A DNA stretch of 64,000 nucleotides from Phascolarctos cinereus (GCF_002099425.1 NW_018343964.1:8162001-8226000); one strand, 5' to 3'; shown: positions 20,773 through 32,111, numbered from the stretch's first letter. Notes: generated from the letters alone by a model not told the origin. Translations and numbers: made by a program.

Positions 20773-20895
20773 AGGAGTGGGCTGTGTTCAAATCTTACCT
20801 CTGGTGCTTCATGCCTGTGTGACCTTGGGAGAATCACTTAAACCTCTAGCCCTCAGGTTCCTCTTCTGTAAAATTCCAAAGTTGGACTAGATCTG

Positions 20896-20958
20896 GTCTT
20901 CTTAAACTTTTTCCACTCCAGACCCCTTCAGCACTTTCACTCTGGATCTCATGGATTG
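20896..20958 (+). mobile_element. hAT-like DNA transposon end
   Basis: 'gtcttcttaaactttttcca' then 'ctccagaccccttc' resembles hAT-Charlie-type termini. Only one end is recognisable. Confidence 0.5.
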
Positions 20959-21174
20959 GATAACAATAGGTCCCCGCCCAAGCACCACTTAATGGTTATT
21001 TTTTGGGCCCTCCTGGTTCAGGGTAACTGCAAATAGTAACTGTTTGTCTTTTGGCCAGCAATCCTGAGGGTCTTCCCCTCCTAGTTTGATTTTTTTTTTT
21101 TATTAAAGGGGCCATCCCTTGACTCACTTTTTAAAGAGCCCTATTCACTGAATGGGAGTTAACATCACTCAAAG

Positions 21175-21350
21175 TGAGAACCTGAAAAGACCTTAGCTTA
21201 AAAGGCCAGGGTCTCCCATTGCATCCTGGGCTATCTCCAGTCGTCCTTACCGAGATCTGGCCACTGGACCCAGCTCTGGAGGAGGAAGTGAGACTGGTGA
21301 CCTTGCACACCCCTCCCTCCCTCAAATCGAAGTCAATTGCAAGTCATGCC
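21175..21350 (+). repeat. Marsupial retroposon fragment (probably RTE-related)
   Basis: 'cattgcatcctgggctatct', 'gctctggaggaggaagtgag' and 'actggtgaccttgcacac' match a marsupial interspersed repeat remembered as RTE-linked. The assignment is tentative. Confidence 0.45.
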
Positions 21351-21544
21351 CCAGAGGCCCCTTCTAGTTCCAGATCTATGATCCTATAATCTTGTCTTGC
21401 TAGAGATTGAGCATTTGAATACAGTGCTCTCAAATTTAATCAGAAGAAAAAAGCAGATCCTCAGAAACCCTGAGCCATGATCCTGTGCTAGAAGGGGTGC
21501 TTTTACAGTGTGACCAAGTACTTTTTTCACCATGACTTTTGTGA

Positions 21545-21665
21545 AGTACACAGCGCACATATTTTACAGATGAGGAAACTGAGGCTGAGAGCCAAGTTGC
21601 CCTCAGTCACACGGTCAGAGACAGAGCTGACACTTTTGAACTCGGGTCTCCTGATTCCCAAACCT
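21545..21665 (-). repeat. MIR-type SINE
   Basis: 'ttttacagatgaggaaactg' then 'cacacggtcagagacagag' and 'gaactcgggtctcctgattcc'. Confidence 0.8.
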
Positions 21666-22185
21666 TTTCTTGCTTCGCTCTTCTCTACAGCTAGAGCTTT
21701 TTACTTTTTTCCCTCTCCTAGATACATTCAGGTTCAACTCCTAGAATGACCTTTTGCTTTCCTTTTACTTTTCTTCTCCCTCTGTCTCACTAGTCAGAGG
21801 AGAATGAAACACCATAGTAATCAGAAACCAAGCCTTGCTCATGGAAAGTTTTCATCAGAGGGACACAGCTTCAGAAATTACCTGGTTACAGTGGTTACAC
21901 CTTAAACAAACTCCCTTCTTTTCAAAGGTCTTTAACTATAACTGAACACACCAGCTCATTGAACCCAAACATCTTACTGGGCCAAGCCTTTTTTTTTTTT
22001 TTTGCTGTTGAAACCAGAGTGCCCACAACCACGTCAGCAAAAATGGAAACTTGTAGCCTAAATTCATGTTCCTGACTTCTTGGCATGACCAGACACATAC
22101 CTTATTTTGAAGCCACATTAATTCCTCTCCAAATCATCCTATTTGGGGAGAAATACTGTGAGTATACATCAAGTGTGACACAAGA
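21666..22185. other. Intron sequence, nothing recognised
   Basis: Contains a T16 run near 21988; nothing else is identifiable. Confidence 0.4.
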
Positions 22186-22189
22186 AAGG

Positions 22190-22322
22190 AGTGGCATCGT
22201 ACTGGGGCTGGAGAGCCAGCTTTGGATTTGGAAAGACTATGGTGCAGATTCTGATTCTGTTAGCTGTGACCCTGGGCAGATCACTTAGCCTCCTAGTGCC
22301 CCAGACATCTCCCTAACACTAT
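22190..22322 (+). repeat. MIR fragment
   Basis: 'ggctggagagccagctttgg' then 'gttagctgtgaccctgggca'. Confidence 0.65.
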
Positions 22323-22324
22323 AA

Positions 22325-24055
22325 CTTACCATCCATTTGCCAGCCTGCCTTGGTGAGAGGACTTTCCAAATTGGGAAGTTCCCCAAAACCAGTGAAATCA
22401 CAGTTCTGGGTCAGGAAGAAATACAAAGAGCTCCTGAGATGCCTCTTCTCCACTGTTGCTCTTGGCGAGTTACTCTTGGCCTGCAGGAGACAAACCTTGT
22501 CATTTATAATTTTTTGAGATCATGAGACATGCTGACTTTTATACACTCAAGGGAGAATCTGGCCTTCTATGGAAGTTTTCTTTTTTCCTTAAAAAAAATG
22601 GCATCTGTGTTTATTTTATTCTCTCAGCAGCTTAACGTGAGCAATCAAATACTTTGGAAGCTACCCAGTAGGGCTCTTTTGATGGAGTAGACACCCATTA
22701 GATCTAGGTATTCATTAGAGGTGTTTGGGCCTGCCACCTACCTCCTCACACTTCTCTAGATAGTCTATTAAAACACTTGGGAGCTACACTGAGACTTTAC
22801 AGAATAAATAGCACTGAAAAAAATGAAACGAAGGAAGATGTCTGCCTGAACAAGAGCATATCCTGCTCTAATTGAGAAACATGCCCTATCTTCAGGTAAT
22901 TTACTTAGGTGAGAAGACAGCAGAGGGATCACAGTGGTTAGATTCCTAATCAAAGCTGTAGTACTCACTAGAGAAAATGAGTGTCTATGCATTATATTTA
23001 AACATTTTATCAATTTAGCAACAGAGCAGATGTGAAAATAGTGTAACTATGTTTTACCTTTGTTTTCAGATGATATAAATAAATATCAATAGAAAAGTCT
23101 TAATGCTTTTTAATTCTTTTCCAAGAAATACAGACTTCCTTCATTGTGTTTCCCATTAAAATTTCATGGGATCTCCCATAAGTCATTAAATGTATGAATC
23201 GTGGCCTCCTCAACATGGCCTCTTCTCAGAATCCCTGATTTGCACTAGTAATGGAAACCATTCTTAAACTTAATTTCTTTTTAATTCTTTCCAATTACTA
23301 AGTACTCTCCGCCAAGAGACAATCGAGTTGGTACATTTTGTAAAGCCTGTGGGATCAGATTTCCTTAAACCATGCACAATACTCAGAAGGCATTTTGACA
23401 AAGTTGCCCTCATCACCCTCCTTAAAGTTAGCTATACATGATTTCAAAAGAAGTTTATCCCCAGGCAGTCCTATAACACATGTGTTTAACAATAGTCTTT
23501 TTAGTGGCCTAAACATAACAAGGACCATATTGGATATGTGTCCTCCCTCCTCTTCATCAGACTGCACGAGCCATCTTTGGTCACCCTTGATTGGCAGTCT
23601 CAGCAAAGAGAGACCAAAGACTGAAAAACTTTCAGACATAAATAGCTAAAAGAGTTCATCTTAAGACTAGCAATATTTTACCTATGGAAACACTAGAAGG
23701 AAGGCTATTTTCCAAGGTCATATACCTCTAGGACTTTGCAGTTCTGTGCACTGTCCTCGGTCATTTTCCTGAAACATAAGTGGCTTATGTTGTTTGAGAA
23801 CTGAGTTCTTCTGTTGTCGTTTATTAATGCACTGCATCAATCCCATTGAGATCATTCCAATAGCTATTGTCTACTCCAAACAAAAAATCCATTTTTGGAC
23901 TCTCTATTGCACTTATAAATCTTGGTGGGGGTAAGGAGGTGGTTCTGGGAGACTGGGTACATTTTTTAAAAAATACACAGTGTATTGTGCATCACAGTCT
24001 GTGGTAGTTCTCAAAATGGAAACCATCAAATTTACTTCTCCATCGTTATTTGGAT
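22325..24055. other. Long repeat-poor intron block
   Basis: I recognise no repeat family in about 1.7 kb. Two overlapping frames on opposite strands at 23355-23649 have no domain resemblance. It could include conserved noncoding sequence. Confidence 0.35.
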
Positions 24056-24059
24056 CTTG

Positions 24060-24185
24060 TGAAGCTAAGAGTGAAGCTAGAAGAGATGTCAGAGCTCATC
24101 TAGTCTAACCATCTCATTTTACAATTGATGAGACCGAGATCCCAAAAGCAGATAGGAGTCGTTCAAAGATCCCCTGTCTTGAGAG
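24060..24185 (-). repeat. MIR fragment
   Basis: 'agatgtcagagctcatctag' then 'cattttacaattgatgagac'. Confidence 0.65.
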
Positions 24186-24218
24186 AAGTAGTTGGGTGAG
24201 TGACATGAGTTCCAACTT

Positions 24219-24300
24219 GTGATATATCTATATATCTATGATAGATAGATACATATATATGTTCATATATGTGGAGAGAGAGGAAGAGAAAGAGAGAGCA
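24219..24300. repeat. TATC/TAGA and GA low-complexity tract
   Basis: ATATCTATATATCTATGATAG-type units followed by a GA-rich run. Confidence 0.85.
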
Positions 24301-24575
24301 GGAAAGCACTTTGCAAACCTCAAAATATAATCTAAAGGTCAGCCATTACCATTCTTACCTATGTGACCTTAATTAAGTCACTTTCTGGCCTCAGTTTCCT
24401 TATCTGTAAAAGGAAGGGGTTGGACTAAATAACTTCTAAGATGATTTTTATCTCAAAATCTTTGGTCTAATTCAATTCAACAGGCTTCAATTTCCTCATC
24501 CTTATAATGGGAAGGTTGGACTTAGGTGATCTTTAAGGACCCTTCCCACTCCAAATTCTATTTGCCTATGAATTC
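24300..24575 (+). repeat. Two MIR/MAR1 fragments in tandem
   Basis: 'ggcctcagtttccttatctg' with 'ggttggactaaataacttct' (to about 24470), then a second 'caatttcctcatccttataa' with 'ggttggacttaggtgatctt' (24478-24575). Confidence 0.7.
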
Positions 24576-24615
24576 CAAAGCTATTATACTGTAGTATTAG
24601 GCTAATGCTAATTAT

Positions 24616-24865
24616 TAGCATCTAGGTGGCTCAGTAGATGGAGCCCTGGGTTGTCTGGAGTCAGGAAGACCAGAGTTCTAATCTGGCCTCAGACACTTAC
24701 TAGCTGCGTGACTCTGGGCAAGTCACTTAACCTCTGTTTGCCTCAATCCACTGGAGAAGGAAATGGCAGCCACTTAGGTATCTTTGCCAAAAAAAAAAAC
24801 CCATGGACAGTTTGATCCATGGGGTCACAAAGAGTCGGACACAATTGAACAACAACAAATGAGCC
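24616..24865 (+). mobile_element. WALLSI-type SINE
   Basis: 'catctaggtggctcagtaga' to 'gtcggacacaattgaacaac' with AACAAC tail. A small inverted repeat CCATGG..CCATGG (24812-24833) lies in the 3' third. Confidence 0.9.
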
Positions 24866-25394
24866 TAATAGAATGTGAACCTAGTGTGGGTCAAGCCTTT
24901 ATCCTTTCATGTGGAAGATTATCCTACAACATAAGAAGTATCCCTTGATACTCATGTCTGATTGAGCTGAAAAAGATTAGACCCTCCTGACTTCTGTGTG
25001 CACAAGGTCAGACCAGAGCTAAGTGAATGCAAATGAAAGAATTACTTCATATTTGCATTATCTCCATTTATTTTATTTTGATAGATAGAGAGCACAGAGT
25101 TGGTAAAATAGAACCCCAGAGACGGAAACAGTCATAATTGTAATCCAGTATAATCACCAGCCACAGAACCCTCGCCTAATCCTGTTTAACATGCTCTCAG
25201 CCCTCCTGGAGGAGCCATGATGGAGCAATCTGAGGCACCCCCTGGTATTCAGCACTGGGAAATGCATACCGCCTAATTCATTCACTTCCCAGCATCATCT
25301 GGGGCCATTCAGGGTCATCTCAGGTTGTGTGTGAAAGAATAGGTCTCTAAAACCTTTGAGAGACGTCTCTGTTTTAAAAAACATGTTACTCTGA

Positions 25395-25990
25395 GAGACA
25401 GGATGGTGTAATGAACAGAGCTTTGCTGGAATTGGGGTCAAGAAGATCTGGATTCAAATCCTCCCTCAAACACTTACTGGCTGTATGACTTGGTCAAGTC
25501 ACTTGGACTGTCTGGGCCTCAGTTTCCTCATCTGTAAATTGGAGGTGATAATTATAGCAAGTGTCTCATAGAATTGTGGCAAGATCAAATGAAATAATGG
25601 AGGTGATTTGTTGTCTGTTACTGAGTCGTTTCAATTGTGTCCAATTCTCCATGACCCCTTTTGGAGTTTTCCATGTTATTCAGTTGTTTCACTTGTGTCT
25701 GACTCTCCATGACCCCATTTGAGGTTTTCTTGGCAGAGAGACTAGAGTGATTTGCCATTTCCTTTTCCAGGTCATTTTACAAGTGAGGAAACCTAGGCAA
25801 ACAAGGTTAGGTGACTTGCCCAGAGTCATGTAGTTAGTAAAGTGTCTAAGGCCATATTTGAACTCATGAAGATGAGTTTTCCTGACCCCAGGCCCAGCAC
25901 TCTATCCACTGTGCCACCTAGAGCTTTGCAAACCTTAAAGCGGTATGGAAGTATGGAATATTACAGACTATTGTATTTATAGTCTTTCTA
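25395..25990 (+). repeat. MAR1-type SINE split by a WALLSI insertion
   Basis: The MAR1 body (25395-25605) ends 'gaaataatggaggtgat'. Its terminal 'gctttgcaaaccttaaagcg' resumes at 25924, after an antisense WALLSI copy. Confidence 0.8.
25610..25922 (-). mobile_element. WALLSI-type SINE with duplicated 3' tail
   Basis: The antisense tail motif occurs twice: 'gtgtccaattctccatgacc' at about 25636 and 'gtgtctgactctccatgacc' at about 25695. The rest is a single copy ending 'cactgtgccacctag'. Confidence 0.85.
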
Positions 25991-26154
25991 ATACCAAGCC
26001 CTTCATATCTCTACTCACAGCTTTGATGAGGAATTGTGTAGAAGGCCTGGGGCAAGTGGTCTATCAAGGTCATTTGTCCAAAAAAACAAAAATTAAAACA
26101 CTCAGAGAGATGAATAAGAAGGTTTAGGGATGGTTTGAAAAGGGTATAAGTATT

Positions 26155-26270
26155 GCTGTGGAGGCACAAGCAGTTCATACAGTCATTAATTTGCTCATCT
26201 ATCAAATGGGGACAAGATGTTGTCCATGGCTCCTTTCAGCTGTAACATTGTACAAGTATGAGCAAAAAGA
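26155..26270 (+). repeat. Possible MIR fragment
   Basis: 'ttaatttgctcatctatcaaa' and 'gctcctttcagctgtaaca' are MIR-like but weak. Confidence 0.35.
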
Positions 26271-26389
26271 GAATTCTGCTAGAATGTGCTGCCCTTTCAT
26301 GATATCAAAAGCTATTTTGCTTGGGATAGGATATCCCATGTGACAATAATCTTCCTTCTTTGGGGAGGGGGAGTTTTTATAAGGTTTCG

Positions 26390-26890
26390 TTCAGAAAGAC
26401 AGCATGTATCTATGGGTGACTTTATGACAGCATCACTCCTGAATTTCTCTCATTAACCCAACCCTAAGTATCCGTTCTGGTTTGCCACAAAGATTTTTAA
26501 CATTGGGATTAATTAATGCCACAGAACCTAGGCTGATTCAAAGATACTGTTGAAATGCTGTAGGTATGGACAGAAAACCTCCCAAAATAATGGCAGGAAG
26601 CTCATTTCCACTCAGAAGATACATAACGGGCCTAGTGTAAGATAACTCTCTCCCAAGGCAAGCTTCATAAGCCATTACTGGGATTCTATTAAAAGTGACA
26701 GAGCCATAGAAATGTTAATTGCAAGGTACAGATAATTAACAGTAATGGAGTGGGCCAAATAGCTATTGAAAGAAGAGAAACTTCAGATAACATGAAAAAT
26801 GTATCCAGGAGCATCAATATTCTAAATTGCTATAAAGATGTAGATAAACATAGTTATGACTCCCTTCTCTGGTACTGCCAGTGGATTCAA
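26390..26890. other. Repeat-free AT-rich block, possible conserved noncoding element
   Basis: Homeodomain-type motifs (TTAATTAA, GATAATTAAC) and no recognisable repeat. The block continues on the other side of the AT palindrome to about 27310. Confidence 0.35.
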
Positions 26891-26935
26891 TGGCTGGTGT
26901 GTGTGCATGTGGTTTTATATATACATACATATATA

Positions 26936-26937
26936 TG

Positions 26938-26991
<54 letters not shown>

Positions 26992-26996
26992 CTCCA
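26936..26996. repeat. 61-bp near-perfect AT palindrome
   Basis: TGGAGATATAT at the left and ATATATCTCCA at the right flank a long (AT)n run, so the whole segment can fold on itself. Confidence 0.92.
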
Positions 26997-26999
26997 TTA

Positions 27000-27305
27000 T
27001 ATCTCAGGTTATTATCCTGAGAAAGTTTGGAATGACTTATAATTGAACCATAAAGGGCCCCGTATGCCATCATTAAACTTCATTAGCACAGTCAATTATT
27101 GGGAGTCTATTGATTCAGGGTAGATCTCAGCACCTGCTAATTTCTGTCTGACTGCCAAGTTACTTAAGGTATTATCAGCCTGATGAAGTTCTGGCTCTGG
27201 GTAAAATCATACTAAGAAAAGGAGAAAAGCAGCGTCTTTAACCCATTTAAAAACGCGTTGCTGAAAAATCCATTCACCTACAGACCATAGTATTTTTCAG
27301 CTGAA
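27000..27305. other. Repeat-free block, right half of the possible noncoding element
   Basis: It includes 'gtcaattattgggagtctattga' and ACGCGT near 27254; no repeat is recognisable. Confidence 0.3.
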
Positions 27306-27309
27306 TAAA

Positions 27310-27475
27310 ATTTTGAGCACTTGTCATTTACTGAGCTCAGAGCTAAAGGCTAAGTGGGATATGAAGGAAATATGAGATGAGATGATATGCTTCTGCCCTC
27401 AAGGAACTTGCTGACTAAGTGAGGAAATAAGATGTTCCCACAGGGTAATGGAGAATGATACAAAAGCAATAGATA
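27310..27475 (-). repeat. L2 LINE 3' fragment
   Basis: 'ctgccctcaaggaacttgct' preceded by 'gctaaaggctaag', antisense L2. Confidence 0.65.
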
Positions 27476-27477
27476 AA

Positions 27478-27782
27478 AGCTAGTTTGTATAGCGCTTTTA
27501 AATAAAAGCAAAGTACTTTACATATTTAGCATTTGAGCATTATGACAGCCCTGTGAGGCAGGTGCTAATAATAGTCATAGTTAGCATTTATGTAGTGCTT
27601 TAAGGTTTACAAAATACTTTACATAGGTTAACTCATGTGATCCCTATTTTACAGATGAGGAAACTGAGCTTACATGACTTATCCAGGGTCACACAACTGA
27701 TAAGTATGTGAGGCAGGATTCAAACTCAGGTCTTCCTAACTCCGTGTCCAGTGCTCTATGCACTGTACTGCCTAGCTGCCAC
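27478..27782 (-). repeat. MAR1-type SINE, with a repeated 3' end
   Basis: Two antisense 3' ends occur in tandem (27485 'tagcgctttt..' and 27594 'tagtgctttaaggtttacaa'), then one core and a head ending 'ctgtactgcctagctgcca'. Confidence 0.8.
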
Positions 27783-27936
27783 AAAATAATAATTGCTAAA
27801 TCACATAATAAGAAAGATAAGAAGAAAAAGCAAACAGTGTGGACTAGAATGGTTGAAGAGAGATTGATGGAAAAGGTGAGACTTGAGCTGGTTCTTCATG
27901 CAAGGTGGTAATGGAAAGAAGTAGAGAGAACAGTGC

Positions 27937-28118
27937 AAACTAAGGAGGAGGAGGAAGAAAAAAGGAAGGAAGAGGAAGAGAAGAAAATGAGGAAGGGGGA
28001 GGAGAAGGAAGAGGAGGAAGAAGAGGAGGAGGAAGGAAAGAAGGAGGAGGAAGAAGAGGACAACTTGGGAGGTGGAAAGGAGATGAGGGAGAGGGAGAGG
28101 GAAAGGGGTGGGAAGAAA
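27937..28118. repeat. Purine-rich (GGA/GAA)n tract
   Basis: About 180 bp of almost pure A/G with GGAGGA and GAAGAGG units. The Glu/Lys-rich frame over it is an artefact of composition. Confidence 0.93.
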
Positions 28119-28199
28119 GGAAATGATTGATGGAGAACAGTGAGTAGACCGTCTTGATAGGAGCAGAGAGTTCAGGTTGGTAATTATGGAAAATTAGGT

Positions 28200-28345
28200 G
28201 AAATTCCCTCTAGTTGTCTCAAAGATCAAAAGACCTTCTGCAACTGTAATGAATAGAATAAGAAACAGAATAAATATGAAAATAAAGATGAAATTTGATT
28301 GGGATAAATGTAAAGTTATGCCTAGGTTCAGAATATCAACTTAAT
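28200..28345 (+). repeat. L3/CR1 LINE fragment
   Basis: 'gatgaaatttgattgggataa' and 'taaagttatgcctaggttcag' parallel the L3 copy at about 1540. Confidence 0.6.
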
Positions 28346-28425
28346 AAGTACAATATGGGCAATGAGGTGGCACAGCGGGGATAGAACTGCCAGATTTGGA
28401 GTCAGGAAGACCTGAGGAGGTCACA
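28345..28425 (+). repeat. SINE head fragment
   Basis: 'atgaggtggcacagcgggga' then 'tggagtcaggaagacctga'. Confidence 0.7.
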
Positions 28426-28689
28426 CTCAAACAGTGAAAATGACCTGCAAACAAGCTCATAAATTGACAGAATGAATTAGAGATATGAGTCCTGGATAGG
28501 ATTTAGAGTTGAGTATTAGGAATAGGAAATAAAATTTGGTATTGAGACCTTGGAAGCAGGAGGCAGGAGGTGATATCTCTCTGTCAAAGGAATGATGGAC
28601 AAGAATGAGGATACTGTACTGGTGACGGTTCAAGAATTATAGCCAGAACCAGGACTGATGGATGAGAATCTGTTCTGTGTATTTCTATT

Positions 28690-28840
28690 TATTTGCATAT
28701 ATTGGGTAATTATTCACTCCTCAGTAGAAGGTCAGCTCCTTGATGGTCTTTGTCCTCCCAGTGAATACCACAGTGCCTGCCTGGCACATAGTAGGACCTT
28801 AATGAATACTTGTTTATTGACTGATTGATTAATCCACACT
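28690..28840 (+). repeat. L2 LINE 3' terminus
   Basis: 'gtcagctccttgatggtctt', 'gcctggcacatagtaggacc', 'gaatacttgtttattgactg'. Confidence 0.85.
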
Positions 28841-29530
28841 ACAGTTACACTCCAGAGAGCATTGTTATTCATAATGGTTCAGCTGAGAATGGTAAGGGTG
28901 GTGCATGTCTCCCCCCATTAGACTGTGGACTCCTTATGAGCAGGGACTGTTTTTTGCTGTGGAGTCAGAAGGCTTTTTCCATGTTTCTGAAGTGGTCAGT
29001 TGAATCTTTTACATTTCAAAGCCTCCCTTTTAGTACCACTTTAAAATTCAGTTCATTTTCCCTAAGCAAACAGAACACATAGAGGAGTGCTCATTAAATC
29101 AGACTTCAATTCTGAATTTGTGGCCCATGGAACTAGGCTACAGTAAGCTAAAGGTTTCTTTTGTTTGTATTTTGTTTTTCTGCCCTTGCTCTTGAAGGAA
29201 GAGTTTGGTGACTAATTTCATGGTACAAACAAGATTGTAAAGGGGAATGAAAATTGATTGTGAAAGCAGAAGACCTGTATTCAGATAGATCCAACCTCTG
29301 ACATGTGATACTTGTTTGACCTTAGTGTCCTACCCACTACACTGTTCTAGATGACTACTGAGATGCTTTCTGGTTCTTAGTTGATTGATCCTATATTTAA
29401 TCTACTAAAGAGAATTACCTGTAAAGAATTTAGTTGGTACTTTGATAGATCCATGATCCTATGAGAGCAAATAATCTCTCTGGTAGTGCCAGTTGGAACT
29501 CATTAATTCCAACTCATCCTGTTCAATCAG
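28841..29530. other. Intron sequence, mostly unrecognised
   Basis: A second short L2-like piece lies at about 28915-28950 ('attagactgtggactcctta'). A faint MIR-like patch occurs at 29250-29340. Confidence 0.35.
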
Positions 29531-29602
29531 GTCCACATATGTCATTGTGTGACATTGTCACTGACATATGTAAATGTATGACATATGTCATTGTAAATTC
29601 TC
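29531..29602. repeat. Small cluster of ACATATGT palindromes
   Basis: ACATATGTCATTGT occurs at about 29534 and 29581, with a third GACATATG between them. Confidence 0.8.
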
Positions 29603-29744
29603 CCTAATAGACCCGGAGGGTCTATTTAATACATTTAAGACCTTCCTATGGTTTTTTTAAAATATTTCACTGTGTTCATTTCAGTACAGTATCTAGGTGG
29701 CATTTGCTTTTCTTCCCTCTCACTACATAGCTGGCTACCTCTTT

Positions 29745-30240
29745 GTCTGTCAGTCAATCAGTAAGCATTTATTAAGTGCCTACTATGTGGCAAACACTGT
29801 GCTAAGTGCTGGGGATAGAAAAAGAGGCTAAAGACATTCTCTGCCCTCCAGGTGCTTACAATCTTATGGGGAAGACAACATGCAAACAAATGTATACAAA
29901 GCAAGCTGTATATAGAATAAATAAGGTATTAACAAAAGGAAGACACTAGGATTAAGAGGGATTGGGAAAGGCTTCCAGTAGAAAATGAGATTTTAGTTAA
30001 AGACTTAAAGGAAGCCAGGGAGGTCAGTAATCAGACGAGAGGAGAGAGAGAGAGAGCATTCCAGGCATGGGGTGTTACAGTAAGAAAAAATGCCCAGAGG
30101 TGAGTGATGGAGTTCTTGGAACAGCCAGGAAGCCAATATCACTTGTGGAAGAGTATATGTTAGGGAGTAAAGTGTAAGAAAACTGGACAGGTAGGAGGGA
30201 GTTAGGTTACAAAGGGCTTTGAATGCCAAACAGAGCTCAT
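29745..30240 (-). repeat. L2 LINE 3' portion, about 500 bp
   Basis: It runs from 'taagcatttattaagtgccta' and 'ctccaggtgcttacaatctta' through 'ggcttccagtagaaaatgag', 'gcattccaggcatggggtgt' and 'acaaagggctttgaatgcca', the antisense order of L2. Confidence 0.85.
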
Positions 30241-30284
30241 GAACTACTATTTAGCCATATCACCCCCAACGTGTACTTGGGCAA

Positions 30285-30440
30285 CTGATTTTTTACCCAA
30301 GTGCAGACATTTATGTTTGTCCCTATTACATTTTACTTCGTTAGAACTGATCTAGCTTCCCTCTCAGATTTATGTTCTCCACGTATTTGATGAACATGCC
30401 ATCCCTGTCTTTGTCCAAGCCCCTGATCAAAAAAAAAGTT
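30285..30440 (-). repeat. L3/CR1 LINE fragment
   Basis: 'tatttgatgaacatgccatcc' and 'tttgtccaagcccctgatcaa' match antisense L3. Confidence 0.7.
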
Positions 30441-30579
30441 GAAGATTTGTAGGTAACAGGAAGCTTATATTCAGAAAAACATATTTTAATGGCAATGTGG
30501 CATGTTGATGAAGGGAAGGTTTGTGGGGCTTTTCGGAGTTGTACTATGCAGGAGGCTGAGTGGTTATGCACCTTGGAGG

Positions 30580-31215
30580 GATGCTTCTAAACTCAAGTTG
30601 CATCCTCTGTTTGGCCAAGGCTCCATTAAGACCACAGGGCTATGAATCACAGTGTTTGCAGTCACTCATTGTGAACAGGGGAGACTCTGACATGCAAACT
30701 GAACACAAGTAGCTATTGTTTCTTCTAAGACTTCATTATACAACAGTGGGTCGTCTTCGCTGGGGGGTCCCGAATGCCAAGTCTTCCCCATCAGAGCTGC
30801 CAATATGGAGCAGTGACCTTCCCAACCTCCTGCTGAGAAGATCTGCTTATGTCATTTGCAATTCCAGATGGGCTAATATCTGGAACTGAACAGCAGTCAA
30901 TTTAATTTCAGGTACCACTCCGTTTGGAATTGCAATTAGGATAACTAGGGCTGTTCTCCAGTGCCGGAAATTGGGAAGGTCATGCTGTAATATTATTGGC
31001 ATCTTGATAGGGGAATGTAAACGAGAAGGGTTTGCTACTATAGATCAAATGAACCTAACCCGAGTGAAGTAATTATGAGATCTTCAAGAAAAGGTCATGA
31101 ATATTCATGAAACAATCATGAACATTTGATGTTAATTTCACTCAAGGAAAAATAACCCTGATGTTCCACTTGAGGCACATGTGAATTGTAACTCTTCGTA
31201 CTGTAGGGGAGAATG
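30580..31215. other. Repeat-free block, possible conserved noncoding element
   Basis: About 630 bp without a recognisable repeat. It contains ATTTGCAATTCC (about 30857) and the opposed GGAATTGCAATTAG (about 30926), plus 'gtcatgaatattcatgaaac'. A regulatory role is inferred only from the lack of repeats and from motif content. Confidence 0.35.
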
Positions 31216-31747
31216 GTTTACTGACTAGTTACTGACTTTGGACATCTTGAAATGCATCGTCTTTTAGTCATTTCATCCTCAGCATGTTCAAAATGGAACT
31301 CATTATCTTTCTCCAAACTGCCCCTTTCCCCTCCTGCAACTTTCCTGTTACTGTGGAGAGTGTCAGCATCCTCCCAGTCTCCCAGGCCCTTGACCTCAGT
31401 ATCATCCTTGACTCCTCACACACATGCACACTTCACATCTCCACCTCTTGCCAAATCTTGTTTTTCCCTTCATCGCATCTCTCCACTCATTCAGTCACAC
31501 ACTTTTTCCAGGACTGCATCACCTCTTGCCTGGATTACTGCAATCACCTTCTGACTGTTCTCCATGGCTTAAATTTCTCCCCACTGAATTGCTGGGTCAT
31601 TTATCCTAAAATGTAGCTCTAACCATCTCACTATTCATTGTGCTCCAGTGACTTCATGTCTCTCAGGATACAATGCAAAGTCTTCTGTCATTTAAAGCTC
31701 TTCTTCTGCTGCCCCTTCTACCTGTCCAGTCTTCCAACTCCTTTTTG

Positions 31748-32002
31748 CCGTTGTTCAGTCTTTTTTTAGTGTCTGAGTCTTTGTGACCCCATTTTGGGGT
31801 TTTCGTGGCAGAGATACTGGAGTGGTTTGCCATTTCCTTCTCTAGTTTATTTTACAGATGAGGAAACTGAAGCAAACAGGGTTAAGTGACTTGCCCAGGG
31901 TCACACAGCTAGTAAGTGTCTGAGACTGGATTTAAACTCACCAAGATGAATCTTCCTGATTCCAGGTTGGGCACTCTATCCATTGCCCCACCTAGCTGCC
32001 CA
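31748..32002 (-). mobile_element. WALLSI-type SINE nested in L2
   Basis: Antisense tail 'gccgttgttcagtcttttt', body 'gccatttccttctctagttt', head 'ccattgccccacctagctgcc'. Confidence 0.9.
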
Positions 32003-32025
32003 CTAATCCCTTACCCCTTTCTAGT

Positions 32026-32111
32026 TACACAGGCCTTTTTTTTTTTTGTGAGTAAGTCAGGGTTAAGTGACTTGCCTAGGGTCACACAGCTAGTAAATGT
32101 ACACAGGCCTT
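32026..32111 (-). mobile_element. Severely 5'-truncated WSINE1 with target-site duplication
   Basis: Only 62 bp of SINE remains (32038-32099, T-run then 'cttgcctagggtcacacagc'). It is flanked by TACACAGGCCTT at 32026-32037 and 32100-32111. The target was the L2 copy. Confidence 0.92.

Larger units (their letters stand above)
20775..21392 (+). repeat. MIR-type SINE split by a composite insert
   Basis: MIR sequence runs to 'ttggactagat' near 20893 and resumes at about 21351 with 'ggccccttctagttccagatc'. The 457 bp between them hold a DNA transposon fragment and a LINE-like fragment. Confidence 0.7.

Noticed and set aside
31252-31616. Three overlapping frames of 61-110 residues
   Set aside because: They lie in sense L2 LINE 3' sequence.
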